Assembly: GCA_024235615.1 (NCBI GenBank)
Contig: JACKMB010000002.1
Location: 534,321 to 598,320 of the forward strand
Direction: 5' to 3'
DNA: 64,000 nt
Origin: Thauera sp.
GTDB taxonomy: Bacteria; Pseudomonadota; Gammaproteobacteria; Burkholderiales; Rhodocyclaceae
Below are positions 61,601-64,000 of the stretch, one piece after another. Numbering within the stretch: the first letter of the stretch is position 1; each line of letters starts with the position of its first letter. The notes under the pieces are model-generated. The model ran no database searches. It worked only from the letters and a program-made list of their open reading frames with translations, and had not been told where the DNA came from. The position numbers and the translations under genes were made by a program.

Positions 61601-63562
61601 CTCGGCCGCCGCGCCGGGCAGCGGCGCCGCCAGCAGGGTGGCGAGCTCGGCCGAGGCGCGCCGATAGCCGCCGAAGATGCGGTACAGGAAGGAGGCCTGC
61701 CCCTTGGCCAGCGCCGGGCGCAGCGCGGCCACGTCGGCGGTCCATGCCGCGGTGGCGAAGTCTGCGGCGGCGGCCTGCTGCGCCGCGGCCCAGTCGGCGC
61801 CGGCCTGCAGGCCCTCGAGCAGGCGGGGCTGCGCGGCGTGGGCGAAGAGCAGCGGCACGGTCGTGGCGGCGTCCGCGGGCGACTCGGTGGGCGGGTTGGC
61901 AAGGCACGCGAGCCCGGCGCACAGCGCGCCGACCTCGGCGAGGCTCTCCGGCGCCGGCTGCTGCAGGGCCTGCGCGACCGCCGCCGCCTCGGCCGTCAGC
62001 GCGTCGAGCTCGGACACGGCGGCGTCGAGCTCGACCTGCAGGCGCGAGCGCTCGGGGGGCTGCAGGTCGATCGCCTGCGTGCCGCGGAAGGGATGCTGCT
62101 CGGGTGGGCCGGTGCGCGCTCGCGCGCCGACGTGGGCCGCGATCGCGGCCAGCGCGGCGGCCTGGGCGTCGCCATCGAGCGTCTCCAGCCCGTCGAGCGC
62201 GATCGCCGGTGGCGGCGCGCCCTTGCCGATGAAGCCGACGATCTCGGCGAGCGCGCGGAAGGGCGTCTGTCCCGAGGGCGGCAGCGCCGCATGCAGCAGC
62301 TCGGCGATGCGGTTGAGCTCGTCGCGCGTGCGGCGCAGCCGCGCCGGGTCGCCCACCTCGGGCAAGGCCTGCGCGCTCGCCGACAGCGTGCGGCCGAGCT
62401 CGAGCGCGAGCGCCTTCTTGTTGGCGGTGCGCGAGTGCAGCTCCAGGCAGACGTCGCGCAGCCCGGCCTTCACCAGGCGGTCGTGCACCACCGAGAGCGC
62501 GGCCATCTTCTCGGCGACGAACAGCACCGACTTGCCGTCGTGCGCGGCGGCGGCGATCAGGTTGGTGATGGTCTGCGACTTGCCCGTGCCGGGCGGGCCC
62601 TGCACCACCAGGCTGGCGCCGTGGCGGACCTCCTCGATGACCTTGGTCTGCGAGGCGTCGGCGTCGACCACCTGGATGATGCGGGCGGGGTCGAGCAGCG
62701 CGTCGAGGCGGTCATGCGGGCCGAAGAGCGGCGCGTCGGCCTCGAAGCCGTCGGCGAGCAGGCCCTGCAGCAGGGGGTTGGCGGCGAACGCATCCTCGGG
62801 CCAGTTCGCCGGGTCGAGGTCGCGGTGCATCAGCAGCTTGGCGAAGGAGAAGAAGCCGAGCTGCATGCCGTCGGCGTCCACCGACCAGCCGCGCTGGCCT
62901 GCGGTCGCCTCGCGCACCAGGGCGAAATACTGCGCCGGCGTCCAGCCCTCGGCCTCGTCCACCTCGGGCAGGCCGATCGCGAAGTCCTGGCGCAGGCGCT
63001 CCTGCAGCGGCAGGTTGGTGCTGAGGTCGTCCTCGCGACACACGAGGTCGAAGGTCGAGCTGCGCTCGTTGCGCACGAGCTGCACCGGCAGCAGCACCAG
63101 CGGCGCCTCGCGCACCACGTCGGAGGAGGGCGCCTCCTTCCAGCGCAGGAAGCCGAGCGCGAGGTAGAGCAGGTTCACGCCCTGTTCCTCCTCGGCCGTG
63201 CGCGCGTCGCCGGCCAGGCGCAGCAGCCGGCGCGCGAGCGCATCGGGGCCGAGCGGCGTCTCCAGGAAGTGGTCGGTCAGCCGGCCCGAGTCCTCGTCGG
63301 GCGCCGCCTCCGCCAGGGCCAGCGGCACCTCGCCGGCTGCGTCGGCCTTGTCCTTGCCGAGCGCGCGGAAGCGCATCCGGCGCCCCTGCAGGCGCAGGAT
63401 CGAGAACACCTCGTCGGCGCGTTCGTTGATCACGTTGAGGCAGTTGGCGCGTGCGTTGGCGCGGTTGACGTGGATCAGCCGGTTGCGCGTGCCGGTCTCG
63501 AGCAGCTTGCGGCGCGCGGCGTCGAGGGCGCGGGAGACGGGAGAGGGCGTGTGGTCGGGCAT
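58665..63562 (-). pseudogene. DUF4011-helicase-Vsr-like-DUF3320 protein (Hhe-like anti-phage), frameshifted
   Basis: About 1632 residues once repaired. The DUF4011 region (RRKLLETGTRNRLIHVNRAN) leads to a SF1 helicase: Walker A LVVQGPPGTGKSQTITNLIA, FVAEKMAALSVVHDRL, FDLLVIDEASQIRPEDALGV, VVVGDQKQLPPTSFF, VQGDERDVILISVGYG and LNVLFSRARVRCEVF. A Vsr/DUF559-like nuclease follows (DVGVRHPERPGQYLVAVECD, YHRAIWARERDRLRQDILE, GWRFHRIWSTDWF), then DUF3320 (IHIDELARRIATAFGRARVG). A base appears lost at about 61367-61378, splitting the frame between Walker A and Walker B. The architecture matches the single-gene defence system named Hhe. It stands alone here beside a REP array. Confidence 0.85.
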
Positions 63563-63848
63563 CGGCGAGGGCGGGGAGGGCTGGCGGGAGGGAGCGAGCC
63601 CAGGATTGTCCTGCAGGATCGGCTTTCGCTCCACCGCGTTGCGCTGGAGTCGGGGCGCGGCGGAGCGCCGCGAGGGGCTGCGCCGCGGGAGCAAACATCA
63701 AAAAAATGTTAAAGCACAAAAACAGCAAAAAAGCCTTGCAGTGTGAAATAGGTAACCGACGAACCGGGCGCGCAGGGGGATACTTTGCCCACCCTGGCAG
63801 GCCGCATCCGGCGGCCTGCGTGCAGCCACGCTTCGGACCCGAGTCCAC

Positions 63849-64000
63849 ATGAACAGCACCTGCGATCCTCTGCCGGCACAGGCCCGGCGGGCCGAGGCGG
63901 ACGACGCGGTGTTCGAGCGTGCCTACGTCGAAGGCCTGCTGCGGGATCGCGAATCGCTCTGGCACGCCTTGTTCGCGCAGTCGCGCGACGGTGTCGTGGT
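63849..64000 (+). CDS. N-terminus of a PAS-type signalling protein (runs off the right edge)
   Basis: 50 residues are visible, from ATG 63849-63851. The last part, SLWHALFAQSRDGVV, resembles the first helix and strand of a PAS domain, as found at the start of sensor kinases or diguanylate cyclases. It is divergent from the helicase gene across 286 bases whose middle is A+T-rich and holds an AACAT-N7-ATGTT dyad near 63695. Family and length cannot be settled. Confidence 0.5.
   Translation, partial: MNSTCDPLPAQARRAEADDAVFERAYVEGLLRDRESLWHALFAQSRDGVV

Overview
This 64 kb window is a very G+C-rich chromosomal segment of a betaproteobacterium, most likely of the Thauera/Azoarcus/Aromatoleum/Zoogloea group (Rhodocyclales). 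The reasons are a p-cresol methylhydroxylase operon beside a PcrSR-like two-component system, a PEP-CTERM sorted protein behind a sigma-54 promoter, a NAGGN osmolyte operon, purN-DUF3108-RsmB/NOP linkage, and many REP hairpins. No phage, transposase, integrase or CRISPR array was seen.

Layout. 1-2.3 kb: end of a membrane protein, a Mut7-C RNase-like protein, a small Cys-rich exported protein, DUF1810 and a VOC protein. 2.4-6.7 kb: a two-gene RND efflux pump. 6.7-11.9 kb: YdcH-like, DUF1415, miaA, a PEP-CTERM protein, two coupled envelope lipoproteins (one FlgO-type), and YqaA. 11.9-13.8 kb: mutL, interrupted by a frameshift. 14.8-18.3 kb: purN, DUF3108, an RNA methyltransferase and a phospholipase-D-type nuclease, flanked by REP arrays. 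19.1-24.7 kb: a desaturase, a QueD-like enzyme, a COG0731-like radical SAM protein, a small HTH regulator with two dyads at its promoter, tRNA-Ser(GCT), DUF5710, a DEDDh exonuclease, arfB and a MaoC protein. 24.8-29.7 kb: the three-gene N-acetylglutaminylglutamine amide (NAGGN) operon. 29.8-32.3 kb: a YegD-like Hsp70 and a methyltransferase.

32.5-41.5 kb is a p-cresol catabolic island read on the minus strand. The operon runs pchC, a Tat-signal protein, pchF, an aldehyde dehydrogenase and a MetA-like outer-membrane protein. It would convert p-cresol to 4-hydroxybenzoate. Its promoter region holds a complete sigma-54 layout: three similar dyads, an IHF-like site, then a -24/-12 element. The regulator next door is an NtrC-type response regulator whose cognate kinase carries a XylR_N-V4R aromatic-sensing module. 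41.7-46.1 kb encodes a hybrid kinase and a REC-GGDEF-EAL protein with a degenerate GGDEF. 46.6-56.4 kb is recC-recB-recD followed by a small lipoprotein, all joined by ATGA overlaps. 56.8 kb holds a small c-type cytochrome. 58.7-63.6 kb is a giant DUF4011-helicase-Vsr-DUF3320 protein resembling the Hhe anti-phage system, also frameshifted. A PAS-like protein starts at the right edge.

Two window-wide patterns stand out. First, five intergenic REP loci (13.98, 18.26, 32.44, 46.13 and 57.57 kb), three of them clear tandem arrays with periods near 120 or 156 bp. Second, four single-base frameshifts, in mutL, the aldehyde dehydrogenase, the MetA-like gene and the helicase, which may be assembly errors or real lesions.
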